Shown here: one piece after another, positions 16,878 to 25,906 of the stretch
Position numbering within the stretch: the first letter of the stretch is position 1
Layout of the letters: each line of letters starts with the position of its first letter
Origin: JAFLUQ01 sp964537995
Lineage (GTDB): Bacteria; Bacillota; Clostridia; UMGS1883
Assembly (NCBI GenBank): GCA_964537995.1
Contig: CAZICW010000001.1
Span: 1-64,000 of the forward strand
Length of the DNA: 64,000 nucleotides
Reading direction: 5' to 3'
Program-made: the position numbers and the translations under genes
The notes under the pieces: model-generated
Database searches by the model: none
Told to the model about the DNA's origin: nothing
The model's input: only the letters and a program-made list of their open reading frames with translations

Positions 16878-17999
16878 ATGGCTTCCAGATTTCAAATAAC
16901 GATACCTACGCTTTTCGGCACGGAGACCTCCGTCGCATACGAGGCGCGCTCGCTCGGCTACGAAACCGCGGAGGTGGCGGACGGTCGGATTACGCTGTAC
17001 GGTGACTGGGAGGCCGTGGCGCTGTTAAATATAAATCTGCGCTGCGGCGAAAGAGTGCTGATAAAGCTTGCGGAATGTGAAACCGTAACCTTTGAAGAAC
17101 TGTTTCAAGAGTGCGTCAATATTCCGTGGGAGGAATTTATCGGCGAAAATGACGAATTTCCCGTTACGGGCAGCAGCCTTAAATCCGCGCTCCACAGCAT
17201 ACCCGCCTGTCAAAGCATAATAAAAAAAGCCGTCGTGAAACGGCTGTCGATGCGCTACGGACGCGAACATTTTGAGGAAAGCGGCGCGCGGCACATGATA
17301 CGCTTTACAATTATGAAAAATCTGTGCGCAATTTACCTTGACACAAGCGGAAATCCGCTGTATAAACGCGGCTATCGCACGGAGGGCGTTGTCGCGCCCA
17401 TGCGCGAAACACTGGCTTTTTCCATGATTGACGTCAGCCGCTGGCGCGGCGACCGTCCCTTCCTCGATCCTTTTTGCGGCAGCGGAACCATACCTATTGA
17501 GGCGGCGCTCTATGCGCTGAATATTGCTCCGGGAATAAACCGCCGATTTGCCGCCGAGCACTGGGAATGTATGGACAAGAGGTTCTGGGACGACGCTCGC
17601 GAGGAAGCGCGGGAAAACGAAAACCGTTCAGCAGAAACTCATATTTTTGCCTCGGACATCGATCCCGATGCCGTCAGGATCGCCAGGGGCAATGCTCTCA
17701 GAGCGGGAGTGGCGGACAGAATTACATTTTCGGTGTGCGACATGACAAAAGCGCGCGAATTTTCCGAAAAGGGGATTGTCATGTGCAATCCGCCCTACGG
17801 CGAAAGGCTAATGGACAAAAAGAGCTGCGAGGCGCTTTACCGCGCAATGGGGAAAAAATTTGCGCGCTATGCTCAAGCGGCAAAGCTGATTCTTACCTCT
17901 CACGAAGAATTTGAAAAATTTTACGGACGCCGGGCGGATAAGCGGCGAAAGCTGTATAACGGAATGTTGAAATGCTGTCTGTATGAATATTTTAAATAG
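16878..17999 (+). CDS. THUMP-domain class I SAM-dependent RNA methyltransferase (RlmL/YpsC-like)
   Basis: This 373-residue enzyme has an N-terminal THUMP-type RNA-binding region (about 1-160) and a Rossmann methyltransferase domain. Motif I is DPFCGSGTIPIE near 195-206. The catalytic NPPYGERL, typical of N2-guanine or N6-adenine methyltransferases, lies near 302-309. It matches the Firmicutes YpsC/RlmL-N family that methylates 23S rRNA guanine (m2G2445-type). The fused RlmK domain of E. coli RlmL is absent, as is normal for this group. It lies 22 nt after the MATE gene and is followed by a bidirectional terminator. Confidence 0.9.
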   Translation: MASRFQITIPTLFGTETSVAYEARSLGYETAEVADGRITLYGDWEAVALLNINLRCGERVLIKLAECETVTFEELFQECVNIPWEEFIGENDEFPVTGSSLKSALHSIPACQSIIKKAVVKRLSMRYGREHFEESGARHMIRFTIMKNLCAIYLDTSGNPLYKRGYRTEGVVAPMRETLAFSMIDVSRWRGDRPFLDPFCGSGTIPIEAALYALNIAPGINRRFAAEHWECMDKRFWDDAREEARENENRSAETHIFASDIDPDAVRIARGNALRAGVADRITFSVCDMTKAREFSEKGIVMCNPPYGERLMDKKSCEALYRAMGKKFARYAQAAKLILTSHEEFEKFYGRRADKRRKLYNGMLKCCLYEYFK

Positions 18000-18029
18000 A
18001 AGGCCTCTATCCGTCATATTTTCCGTAAA

Positions 18030-18062
18030 AAAGCAGCCGGCATAAATGCCGGCTGTTTTTTA
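18030..18062. terminator. Bidirectional terminator between the methyltransferase and the transport operon
   Basis: A CAGCCGGCAT/ATGCCGGCTG stem is flanked by a T run on the plus side and an A run on the other. It therefore serves both converging transcription units. Confidence 0.85.
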
Positions 18063-18084
18063 TTCGTTTCGTATAAATTCCGTA

Positions 18085-19128
18085 TCAGCCTACCAGACCG
18101 GACTGCTCCATGTTCTCGACAAGTCGTTTTTGTACACAGAAGTACACAATGAGAAGCGGAACAAGGAATATCAGAATTGCGGCCTGTTTAACCGCGTCGA
18201 AAGCGAACGAGGATGCCGCCGGAGCGTCGAACCAAGTTTGCACCGCAGTCACTATGGTATCGGACTGGGTTGACGCGAAGCGCTGCGACAGCTTAACCGC
18301 TACGAACGGTCCGTCCGGATAGAAATATCCGGTATAGTAAGTGTCGCCGTAGTTCCATACAAACGAGAGAATGGAAACCGTCATAATTGTGGGAACGGCG
18401 TTGGGCAAAGCAATCTTGAAATATGTTTTGTAAAAGCCGCAGCCGTCGATGAGAGCTGCTTCTTCCAGTTCCTTGGGAAGGGTCAGGAAGAATTGGCGGA
18501 ACATGAATACGAACATACTCTGCTTCAGTCCAAAGCCGAGAAGCGCCAACAGATACAGCGTTATCGGTTTGTTTATCAAATCCACGGTGCTTCCCGTAAA
18601 CAGGGAGAACAGTCCGAGAATATCAAAATTCTTGAAACGCAGGTACTGAGAAATCAGGAGAGCCTGATCGGGTACGCAGAAGGTTACGATTACAAGCACA
18701 AAGATAAGTGTGCCGCCGGGGATTTTTATTCTGCCCAGAACATAACCTGCCATGGCGCTGACAAACACCTGTATCAAGGCTATGCTTGCCGCATACAGCA
18801 GCGAAAGCAGCATTACCGAGAAATTTCCGTAAACAAGCTTTATCGCCGCCTTAAAGCTGACAATCGAGAAGGTTTTCGGAACCCATACAACGTCGGGATT
18901 ACCCAGTTCCTCAACATCGTTGAAAACATTCGGGAACAGCTTAATTATCGGATAAAGAATCGTGAAGCACATACCGATAATCAAAGACGCCGCAAAAATT
19001 TTGAAAATTAGATTCTGGAAATATCTTGTTCTGTGAAGGGGATCGGTAATGGAATTGTCGTTCCATTTTTCCTTAAACCACGCGCCTATGCCATTACCTT
19101 TCGCCTTTTTCGCATTACTTTGTGCCAT
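18085..19128 (-). CDS. Carbohydrate ABC transporter permease (MalG type), second pair
   Basis: This 347-residue inner-membrane permease has six or more helices. The cytoplasmic EAA loop (EEAALIDGCGFYKTYFKIALP, near residues 220-240) docks the ATPase. A cytoplasmic N-terminal extension of about 40 charged residues precedes the first helix. It overlaps the preceding permease gene by 14 nt and ends the nine-gene operon. With the gene before it, it forms the second permease pair of the operon. The ATPase (MsmK/MsmX-like) must be encoded elsewhere. The ligand is unknown and is probably a carbohydrate. Confidence 0.93.
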   Translation of the reverse strand: MAQSNAKKAKGNGIGAWFKEKWNDNSITDPLHRTRYFQNLIFKIFAASLIIGMCFTILYPIIKLFPNVFNDVEELGNPDVVWVPKTFSIVSFKAAIKLVYGNFSVMLLSLLYAASIALIQVFVSAMAGYVLGRIKIPGGTLIFVLVIVTFCVPDQALLISQYLRFKNFDILGLFSLFTGSTVDLINKPITLYLLALLGFGLKQSMFVFMFRQFFLTLPKELEEAALIDGCGFYKTYFKIALPNAVPTIMTVSILSFVWNYGDTYYTGYFYPDGPFVAVKLSQRFASTQSDTIVTAVQTWFDAPAASSFAFDAVKQAAILIFLVPLLIVYFCVQKRLVENMEQSGLVG

Positions 19129-20056
19129 AATCCAATTTCACCACCTTCGTAAGAATAAAGAGCAGCAGCAGCAGCGCAATAATAACATTGAGCAGGAAGC
19201 ATACCGACAGCGCGCTGCCTATGCCTATCTTATTGCTTGTAAACGCGAACGAGTAGATTTCCTGCGATATGGTTGACGCAAGGAACAGGTCGACCAGCGT
19301 ATACACAAACACGAATATTGTTATGTTTCCAACCATAGGGAAGGTTATCTTCCAGAAGGTTTCGTATGTTGTGCAGCCTTCAATCTTGGCAACCTCGTAA
19401 AGCGAGGGATTGATCGACTGGAGAGCCGCAAGATAGAGCAGCGTCTGCACACCCGCTTTGGAAACTATAGTGAAGATATCACTGATTATGCCAACTATGA
19501 AAGATATAACATTTTGAGGCAGGAAGCTGTTTGTTGTGAACAGGTTCATCAGGAAGCTTGATTCCTCCGTTGCCGTGGTTGTTACGGCTGTAAGGTCACC
19601 GCCTGTGGAAACGGCCGTCATGTCGGTTACAATCGACAGACCGAGAACTATGGGGAGGAAGAAAATTACTCTGACAACTCCGCGCCCCTTATATTTTGCG
19701 TTTACAAGCAACGCGCAGAAGAGGCTGAATACGACAATCAACGGAGTGTTGACAAGAACGCTCGAGTTTTCGTCGGAAAATACGCGGATAAACTGCTGTG
19801 ACTTTGTCGAAACCTCTGTGTTGAAGAGGTCAAAATAGTTGTCCATTCCGACAAATTCCATCTCCATACCGCCGTCATCGCCTACGCTTACTTCATTAAA
19901 GGAGTATATGACGGTGTTTACAAGCGGAATCATGAAGAACAGAAGGAAGCCGATTATCCACGGAATAAGGAAAACATAGCCGTTTATTTTTTGGGTGGTG
20001 GCATATGCAAGAGGCTTCCTTGCCTTCTTAGTCTTGGTTTGGGTTTCTGCTTTCAT
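19115..20056 (-). CDS. Sugar ABC transporter permease (MalF type), second pair
   Basis: This 313-residue polytopic permease has an EAA loop containing YEVAKIEGCTTYETFWKITFP near residues 221-241. A periplasm-facing insert lies between early helices and includes GDDGGMEMEFVGMDNYFDLF. Its ATG shares one base with the stop codon of the DUF5696 gene, so translation is coupled. It is the MalF-type partner of the final operon gene. A Thr-rich loop, TGGDLTAVTTTATEE, interrupts the region after the third helix and is unusual for the family. Confidence 0.93.
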   Translation of the reverse strand: MKAETQTKTKKARKPLAYATTQKINGYVFLIPWIIGFLLFFMIPLVNTVIYSFNEVSVGDDGGMEMEFVGMDNYFDLFNTEVSTKSQQFIRVFSDENSSVLVNTPLIVVFSLFCALLVNAKYKGRGVVRVIFFLPIVLGLSIVTDMTAVSTGGDLTAVTTTATEESSFLMNLFTTNSFLPQNVISFIVGIISDIFTIVSKAGVQTLLYLAALQSINPSLYEVAKIEGCTTYETFWKITFPMVGNITIFVFVYTLVDLFLASTISQEIYSFAFTSNKIGIGSALSVCFLLNVIIALLLLLFILTKVVKLDYGTK

Positions 20057-22893
20057 CAGTTATCCCCTCCTTCTATCACAAGATAGTCCTCCGCGGCAAT
20101 TACGCCGTATTCGGTTTCTACCGGTGTGGTGTTATAGTTTGTGATTACTTTTACGCCCGTATCATAGGTCGTTTCATATACCTTATTGTCCAGAACGCTG
20201 TGGGACTTAATCTTCGTTGTGCCGATCTTCTCAAATTCTGCCTTTATTGTTGCGTACTGCTCTTTGATTTGGTCGGCGAAGATGCTGTATTCGGTTGCGA
20301 AAAGCTCGTTATAGTTCGCTTCCTTGAGTCTGTCAACGCTCTTATAGGTTATGGTATATTTGGGGAAGGAGGCAAGCTCCAATGCTTGAAGCGTGAAGTA
20401 AGCATTATCCGACGAAGAGGTGTTCACGCTGAGAGTTGTATAATCCGTAAGACCGTTAAGCACGAGCTGACGGAAGGGAACATTTTCGCGGATAAGACCG
20501 TAGTCGCTGCTTTCGCGAGAAATGTCGGCGCTTACCGCGGCATACTTAACTCTGTTCGCATTGGGATTGTAAAGGACAAGGCTTCTGCCGTCGGCAAGAG
20601 TTTCCAGAGCTGACTGAATCATAATCTCGCTCTCGTAGGGATTCCATTCATCACTGTCGCTGAGGTTCTCATAGACAAGATTTCCGAGATCTCCTATTGC
20701 CAGATTCTTATAGGTCTTGGCGCTCTCGCTGAATTTGTTAACAACATTCAGCAAATATTTGGGCGCCACCGTGTAAAAGCCCTTGCCGGTTTCATCAAAT
20801 TCGCCTGTGGGAATATTGTATTTATAGGTTTCAAGCGGGTCGCCGTTAAAGGTTATAAGCGCGTGCTTTTTCGGAGCAAAAGCGGCGGTGTCCTTATAAA
20901 CCTCGCTGGGATTAACCGAAAGGTAGAGCGAATCCCACTTGTCGCTGAGAAGCTTATCAAGAGCGGATTTGCTGCCGTTCTTGCCGACAAGCTTGGCGGA
21001 GGTGTTTATTTTATTGTAAATTCCTCCGTTAAACACGCCGCTGTAGCTTACAACCGTATCGACGTCCTTGAGATCGTCATATATTTCCGCAAGCTCGTCA
21101 TAGGTTGTCATGGAAACGGTTTTATCGTAGGGGATACCCATTACGCGGGCGTCAATCGTAAGCGCGCCTATTACATCAAGGAACATCTTCGGAGTTTCCT
21201 CAAAGGATTCCGTGAGATTGTATTCGGAGATGAGGTAATCTCTGTAGGACTGGCTCATTGTGTAATAATTCGCGTTGTCCACATAGAGTTTATAGCGCAC
21301 GCGGCAATCAAAGTCGTAGGGATTGGTTGTGGCGGTGAACTTCGCGTCACTGTCGCTGTAGGGGCCGAATACCTTAACATTGCTCACCTGCATAATATCG
21401 AAGGATGGATAAACCTTGTTGTAGGGAGCGTCGGCGTCGCTGTTTTCATCGGCGGCAAGTCTTACATTGATTGTCGCCGTCGTGTCGCCGCTTTCAATTA
21501 TGCCCATGAATCCGTTGTAAGCCGGCGTTTCCTCCGCTTCTTCCTCCGCAGTTTCGCCTTCATCGATAATTTCGGCGGCTTCTTCCTCTTCGGATTCTTC
21601 CGCTTGCGCAGTTTCATCCGAAGCTTCTTCGGCTTCCTCCGCTTCCGCGGCTTCTTCCTCCGCTTCTTCGGCTGTTTCTTCGCCTTCTTCAGCGGCTTCC
21701 GCTTCTTCCTCTTCTTCCTCTTCGGCAGACTTGAAGCTGCGGTCAGCCATACTGCCCATACCGAATACGGGCATTGTTATATTTTCGCGGAACTCGCTCT
21801 GATTATAAACCGTGTCGTAATAGGTGTTGTCGTATACGGCTCGGGAATACTCGGTGTAGCCGCTGTCATAGCTGTTGATGTCGAACAGCGCGCCGCTGCC
21901 GTCGGGAACGAATATGAAACCGTCGTCGGTTTCTTCCGCAAGCACCATTCCGAAATTCGGAAGCACTTCGATAGCCTTAATTGTAAAGTCCGCGTTTCCG
22001 GTCACGATTTCCGAAGTCGGTACGTTCACAACCAGATCGCCGTTATCAAGCGTAAAATCGGCGAAAACCGTGAAATCGGCGTCTTCGGTCACCGTAAAGG
22101 TAAAGCCGTATTCGGCACTGTCCTCACGAATAAGGTCTACATTGTATCCCACATTTTTGCTGAGGGAAATAAGTATGTTCGTCGCCGATACGGGCGGTGT
22201 GCCGGAATATTTGTTGTAATAATACTCGCCGTCGTCGGAGATTGCGTAAATCATGCCGAGAGCCTTGTCATACTGCTCCTTGGTTTCTTCGTCAATCTTT
22301 CCCGATTTAAGCAGCTCGTCAACCTTATCGACAAAGTATTCGTTATACTTTTCGGCGCTGACCTGCTTGGGCATATATTCCTCAAGGTTTGTGGAGGCTT
22401 CGCTTGTAAAGTGCATTTCCGCGCGGAAGCCGTTTTCGATTCTGGCAAGGCTGTAGCCGCGCGCCTCATCCTCTTCTTCATCTTCATCGCCGCTGTCGGC
22501 AACGCAGTAATCGTAGCCGCTCCATGTTGTCTCGGCTCCGGCGCTGTCGATGTAAGTTATTGACAAGGGGCCGGAAGCGGTGGAATCGGATTCTCCGGTG
22601 CTGCTCTGCGACTTCCAGTAGGTTTGAGTCGCCGTATCAACCACGGTTATATCCAAAGTCGAAGGATTTACATAAAGCTCCTTCCCGCCGTTTTCGGCAA
22701 CAAGCAAATCTTTGTCCGAAGTGACGTCAATTGCGCTTTTTTCGGCCGCCAATGCGCTCACTTCAACGACGGGACGGTCGGACGCCTTCATTCCAAGCTG
22801 AGGCAGCCATGATATGAAAGCAACGACCAAGCATACAACCACAATAACACACAGGATTTTCATCAGGCTAAGCTTGCTTAAAAAATTTTTCAT
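20056..22893 (-). CDS. DUF5696 large membrane-anchored extracellular protein
   Basis: This protein of about 945 residues has one N-terminal membrane anchor (roughly 11-30) and a very large extracytoplasmic part that matches what I know of DUF5696. Those proteins are found beside sugar ABC transporters in Firmicutes. No catalytic motif is recognisable by eye. Near residues 389-455 there is a low-complexity insert made almost entirely of Glu and Ala. Regions on both sides look like folded beta-rich or mixed domains. The ATG at 22893 with AAAGGTGG is preferred over a GTG 12 nt upstream. It lies between YIP1 and the second permease pair, with a 5-nt gap on one side and a one-base overlap on the other. 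An extracytoplasmic role in ligand handling is inferred from context. Confidence 0.8.
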   Translation of the reverse strand: MKNFLSKLSLMKILCVIVVVCLVVAFISWLPQLGMKASDRPVVEVSALAAEKSAIDVTSDKDLLVAENGGKELYVNPSTLDITVVDTATQTYWKSQSSTGESDSTASGPLSITYIDSAGAETTWSGYDYCVADSGDEDEEEDEARGYSLARIENGFRAEMHFTSEASTNLEEYMPKQVSAEKYNEYFVDKVDELLKSGKIDEETKEQYDKALGMIYAISDDGEYYYNKYSGTPPVSATNILISLSKNVGYNVDLIREDSAEYGFTFTVTEDADFTVFADFTLDNGDLVVNVPTSEIVTGNADFTIKAIEVLPNFGMVLAEETDDGFIFVPDGSGALFDINSYDSGYTEYSRAVYDNTYYDTVYNQSEFRENITMPVFGMGSMADRSFKSAEEEEEEEAEAAEEGEETAEEAEEEAAEAEEAEEASDETAQAEESEEEEAAEIIDEGETAEEEAEETPAYNGFMGIIESGDTTATINVRLAADENSDADAPYNKVYPSFDIMQVSNVKVFGPYSDSDAKFTATTNPYDFDCRVRYKLYVDNANYYTMSQSYRDYLISEYNLTESFEETPKMFLDVIGALTIDARVMGIPYDKTVSMTTYDELAEIYDDLKDVDTVVSYSGVFNGGIYNKINTSAKLVGKNGSKSALDKLLSDKWDSLYLSVNPSEVYKDTAAFAPKKHALITFNGDPLETYKYNIPTGEFDETGKGFYTVAPKYLLNVVNKFSESAKTYKNLAIGDLGNLVYENLSDSDEWNPYESEIMIQSALETLADGRSLVLYNPNANRVKYAAVSADISRESSDYGLIRENVPFRQLVLNGLTDYTTLSVNTSSSDNAYFTLQALELASFPKYTITYKSVDRLKEANYNELFATEYSIFADQIKEQYATIKAEFEKIGTTKIKSHSVLDNKVYETTYDTGVKVITNYNTTPVETEYGVIAAEDYLVIEGGDN

Positions 22894-22898
22894 ATCAA

Positions 22899-23525
22899 TC
22901 ACCACCTTTTCATAAATTCGGTTCCGAAGGTATAAATGAAGGAAATAACCTTCTGGATAAGCGTAATATAGAGAATCGCAAGGAATATGATTATAATCGC
23001 CGCAATAAAGGTTGCTATAATCATAACTACGTTTGTGGCGGCTGTGTATTCATGCGCCACGCACAGACCGCAGAATACGAGGAAGGCAAAGTATACCATT
23101 CCGATGCCCGACACTGCCGTAAGGATTATTGATTCGTCAAGCGTAACAACATTGCTGAAAATAACAACGATTAAATCCAGCACCAGCTTCGGGAAAAGCG
23201 AGTATGTAACAACAACGAAAATGTCCTTGAATTTGCCGCTGCCTTCAAAAATTGCCGTTACGCTCCAGTTGCTGATGCAAAACAGAAGGAAGGGGAAAAT
23301 TCCGAAAATGAAGGTTGTCAGGCTGTTCATCGCGAACTGCGGGTTGTTGTTCATAATAAAGCCGGTATACTGATACTTGACAATTGCCAAAAGTCCGTAA
23401 AGAATAAGAATTATCGCTCCGAGAGTTACATTTTCTTTACCTCTGAATCGCACCTCATAGAAGCCATCAAACGGGTGGGTAATGACGTGCATCAGATATT
23501 TAAAATCTTCCAATAACTTTTTCAT
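22899..23525 (-). CDS. YIP1 family membrane protein
   Basis: This protein of about 208 residues has around five transmembrane helices and the Yip1 fold pattern. A short amphipathic N-terminus carries the YLMHVITHPFDGFYEVRF motif typical of bacterial YIP1 proteins that neighbour sugar transport genes. Two ATG codons (23528, 23525) and a GTG (23534) are possible starts. GAGGTG at 6-7 nt favours 23525. It lies between the beta-propeller protein and DUF5696. The function of bacterial YIP1 proteins is not defined. Its fixed place here suggests a structural or assembly role in the membrane complex. Confidence 0.82.
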   Translation of the reverse strand: MKKLLEDFKYLMHVITHPFDGFYEVRFRGKENVTLGAIILILYGLLAIVKYQYTGFIMNNNPQFAMNSLTTFIFGIFPFLLFCISNWSVTAIFEGSGKFKDIFVVVTYSLFPKLVLDLIVVIFSNVVTLDESIILTAVSGIGMVYFAFLVFCGLCVAHEYTAATNVVMIIATFIAAIIIIFLAILYITLIQKVISFIYTFGTEFMKRW

Positions 23526-23538
23526 CATTCTCACCTCA

Positions 23539-24999
23539 TTATAATTCTTCTAATTTCTTCTGCTGCCTTGAATACTTGACCTCTGTCCAGATTACCCATA
23601 CGACAAAGGCAAGGAATACAATTCCGAATATGGCGAAATACTTTTGAATTATAAGGTTGCGATATCCGGCAAACGCCTTGGAGTAATAGGTTTTATCATT
23701 GCCGAGCTTGAAGTAGTACATCGCCTTTTCATATTCGTCCTGCATATAATAGTTCTTGCCGATTGAAACATAGGCGTGGTCATAGTTGGCATTCATCTGA
23801 ACAACCTTTTCATTCAATTCGGCAGCGGCATTGAAGTCACCGTTGAAGTATTTTTCCTCAGCCGTAAGCACGAGTGTGCCAAAGTCGGTCGGAGTAAATA
23901 CAAACGCGCTCGCAAGCTTGCTGTCGCCGATGATAAGATCGTTGCCGTTCCAGCAGATTGACGTAGGAGTGTTGAAGGTTCCCTTGATGTCGCCCTCTCC
24001 GCCGAACACCGTCAGAAGGTTTCCGTCAAAATTATACAGGAAAACTCTGTTGCTCGAGGTATCGAGAAGGGCATATACGCCGTAATCGGAAACCGCTATG
24101 TCGGTAAAGGTACTCTTTGAGGTGTCACCCGTTGCCATCGGCAAATCACCGAGCTGTTCGCTGTAGCCGTATTTACGAAGAACATTTTCGCCCTTGGCGT
24201 TGAAACGGAAAGCCATTTCCTCAGAGGCCGTATCGGTTGTTACGGCATATACGAAGCCGTCGGAGTCGGTCTGTACGTTTACAAACGCGGGAGCGTAGGT
24301 TTTGCTCATTTTTGCCTTTTGCTCATCGGAGGCTATTGATTTCCAAAAATAATCAATGAAGCTTACCGTGGGCGAGTTTACGCCGAAGTAACGCGAGAAG
24401 CTACCGTCCTTGTTAAGCTCGATTATACCCTCGGTGCTGCTCTTTACGACAACGAAGATACGTCCGGCATTGTCCACCGCCAGCTTTGACGGAACAAAAT
24501 CGGTTGAGCCGACCATGTTGTCAGGCTTGTCGATCTGCATTTCCATAGCGAATGTTTCGGGATTGAGCAAGAAAATTCTCTTGTTTCCCGTGTCGGCTAT
24601 ATAAAGGTAATCGTCGTTGGCGTAAACTCCCTCGGGAGCGTTGAGAATTGCCTGCTTGTTGTCGCTGTCAACGACAATTTTGCCGTCGGCGTCACGAATG
24701 ATTTTGATTTCGCGAACAAGATTGTAATCCTTGTCAAGAACAAATACCTCGTTTGCAACGGAGTCCGCAATGTAAATGCGGTCGCCGTAAACATAAACAT
24801 CGTCAACGCTTTTTATAACCGCGCCGTCAACGCTGTCGGTTGAAAGAACCGTGGAAAGCTCGAAAGCGTTAAGACTCTCGTTGGCGCTTCCCCAATAATC
24901 GTAAATATAGCTGCTGTCGTCCGTATGCTCGGCATAAGCGGTTACAAATGTGAAGCATAAAAGGACAAGCACGCAAAGGCTCAATATTCTTTTTGTCAT
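23539..24999 (-). CDS. Membrane-anchored extracellular NHL-type beta-propeller with TPR-like segment
   Basis: This protein of about 486 residues has a cleavable-looking signal peptide (cleavage near AYA-EH, residue 22). A beta-propeller of NHL-like blades runs from about 60 to 370, with repeats such as VYVYGDRIYIADSVANEVFVLD and YLYIADTGNKRIFLLNP. A TPR-like helical stretch with alternating YF and A residues lies near 385-445, and one C-terminal transmembrane helix near 455-475. The tail is short, charged and cytoplasmic. GGGGG at correct distance supports the ATG at 24999. The propeller would face the outside, tethered at its C-terminus, and probably binds protein or glycan. No enzyme signature is seen. 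Confidence 0.8.
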   Translation of the reverse strand: MTKRILSLCVLVLLCFTFVTAYAEHTDDSSYIYDYWGSANESLNAFELSTVLSTDSVDGAVIKSVDDVYVYGDRIYIADSVANEVFVLDKDYNLVREIKIIRDADGKIVVDSDNKQAILNAPEGVYANDDYLYIADTGNKRIFLLNPETFAMEMQIDKPDNMVGSTDFVPSKLAVDNAGRIFVVVKSSTEGIIELNKDGSFSRYFGVNSPTVSFIDYFWKSIASDEQKAKMSKTYAPAFVNVQTDSDGFVYAVTTDTASEEMAFRFNAKGENVLRKYGYSEQLGDLPMATGDTSKSTFTDIAVSDYGVYALLDTSSNRVFLYNFDGNLLTVFGGEGDIKGTFNTPTSICWNGNDLIIGDSKLASAFVFTPTDFGTLVLTAEEKYFNGDFNAAAELNEKVVQMNANYDHAYVSIGKNYYMQDEYEKAMYYFKLGNDKTYYSKAFAGYRNLIIQKYFAIFGIVFLAFVVWVIWTEVKYSRQQKKLEEL

Positions 25000-25012
25000 C
25001 ACTTGCACCCCC

Positions 25013-25903
25013 TTATTCCTTCATGCCCGAGCTTGCCATCGTTTCGATAACGTTGCTCTGTGAGAACACGAATACCGCGATGGGTACAACGAGCATAATC
25101 AAGTTTACCGCCGACGATACGCCGGTTCTTACGATACCGGAGCTTACAATCTGGCTGAGCGCGTATGTTACGGGCTTTAGCTTTTCGGTATAAATGAAGT
25201 TTCCGCCCGAAGCTCCCCAAAGGGACTGGAATGACATGATTATCGCGGTTATCCATGCCGGCTTGCTCAGCGGCATTACAACCTTCCAGTAAATCCCAAA
25301 TTCGCTCGCGCCGTCAATTCTTGCGGATTCAAGAAGCGACATCGGTATGTGTACCATGTTGTTTTTCATGAGGTAAAGGCACAGCGTCGAGCCTATCGCC
25401 GGAAGAACAACCGCCCAGTAGGTATCGACAAGACCGATCTTGCTCATGATGATATAGTTGGGAATAGCCGTTACGGTACTGTTGAACATCAGGGAGTATG
25501 TAATGAGACTGCTCATCGCCCTGCTGCCCGGGAAGGTGTATTTGGCAAGCGGATACGCCGCCATACTGCCGAGGACAACCGTTCCCGCCGTACCGAGGAA
25601 TGTTATGAAGAATGTGTTAAAAATGTAGCGGCTGAAGGGAACCCAGCTGTTGCCGACAATCTGGAACAAATCACGGAAGTTGTCGAGCGTCGGGTTTACA
25701 ACATAAAACTTCGGTGGGAAAAGGAAAACCTCATTCAAGGGCTTAAAGGCGTTCACAATAATCAACCAAAGGGGAAGAATTGAGAACAGACCGAAAGCAC
25801 CAAGGAAAACCGTAAGCGCGATGTCCACACCGAGAGAACGGTTGCGGCGAGTAATTTTGCGGTGGTCAAGATAGCCTTTAAACTTTTTAATGGGATTAAA
25901 CAT
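25013..25903 (-). CDS. Carbohydrate ABC transporter permease (MalG type), first pair
   Basis: This 296-residue permease has six predicted helices and an EAA loop reading LLESARIDGASEFGIYWKVVMP near residues 184-205. It is only 3 nt from the preceding permease gene and 13 nt before the beta-propeller gene. It is the MalG-type half of the first permease pair. The C-terminal FSQSNVIETMASSGMKE tail is typical of the family. Confidence 0.95.
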   Translation of the reverse strand: MFNPIKKFKGYLDHRKITRRNRSLGVDIALTVFLGAFGLFSILPLWLIIVNAFKPLNEVFLFPPKFYVVNPTLDNFRDLFQIVGNSWVPFSRYIFNTFFITFLGTAGTVVLGSMAAYPLAKYTFPGSRAMSSLITYSLMFNSTVTAIPNYIIMSKIGLVDTYWAVVLPAIGSTLCLYLMKNNMVHIPMSLLESARIDGASEFGIYWKVVMPLSKPAWITAIIMSFQSLWGASGGNFIYTEKLKPVTYALSQIVSSGIVRTGVSSAVNLIMLVVPIAVFVFSQSNVIETMASSGMKE

Positions 25904-25906
25904 AAA

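Noticed and set aside
20863..22563. A 566-codon open frame on the plus strand opposite the DUF5696 gene
   Set aside because: It is the antisense of a well-supported gene, has Arg/Phe-rich composition from the reverse of Glu-rich codons, no ribosome-binding site and no family match.
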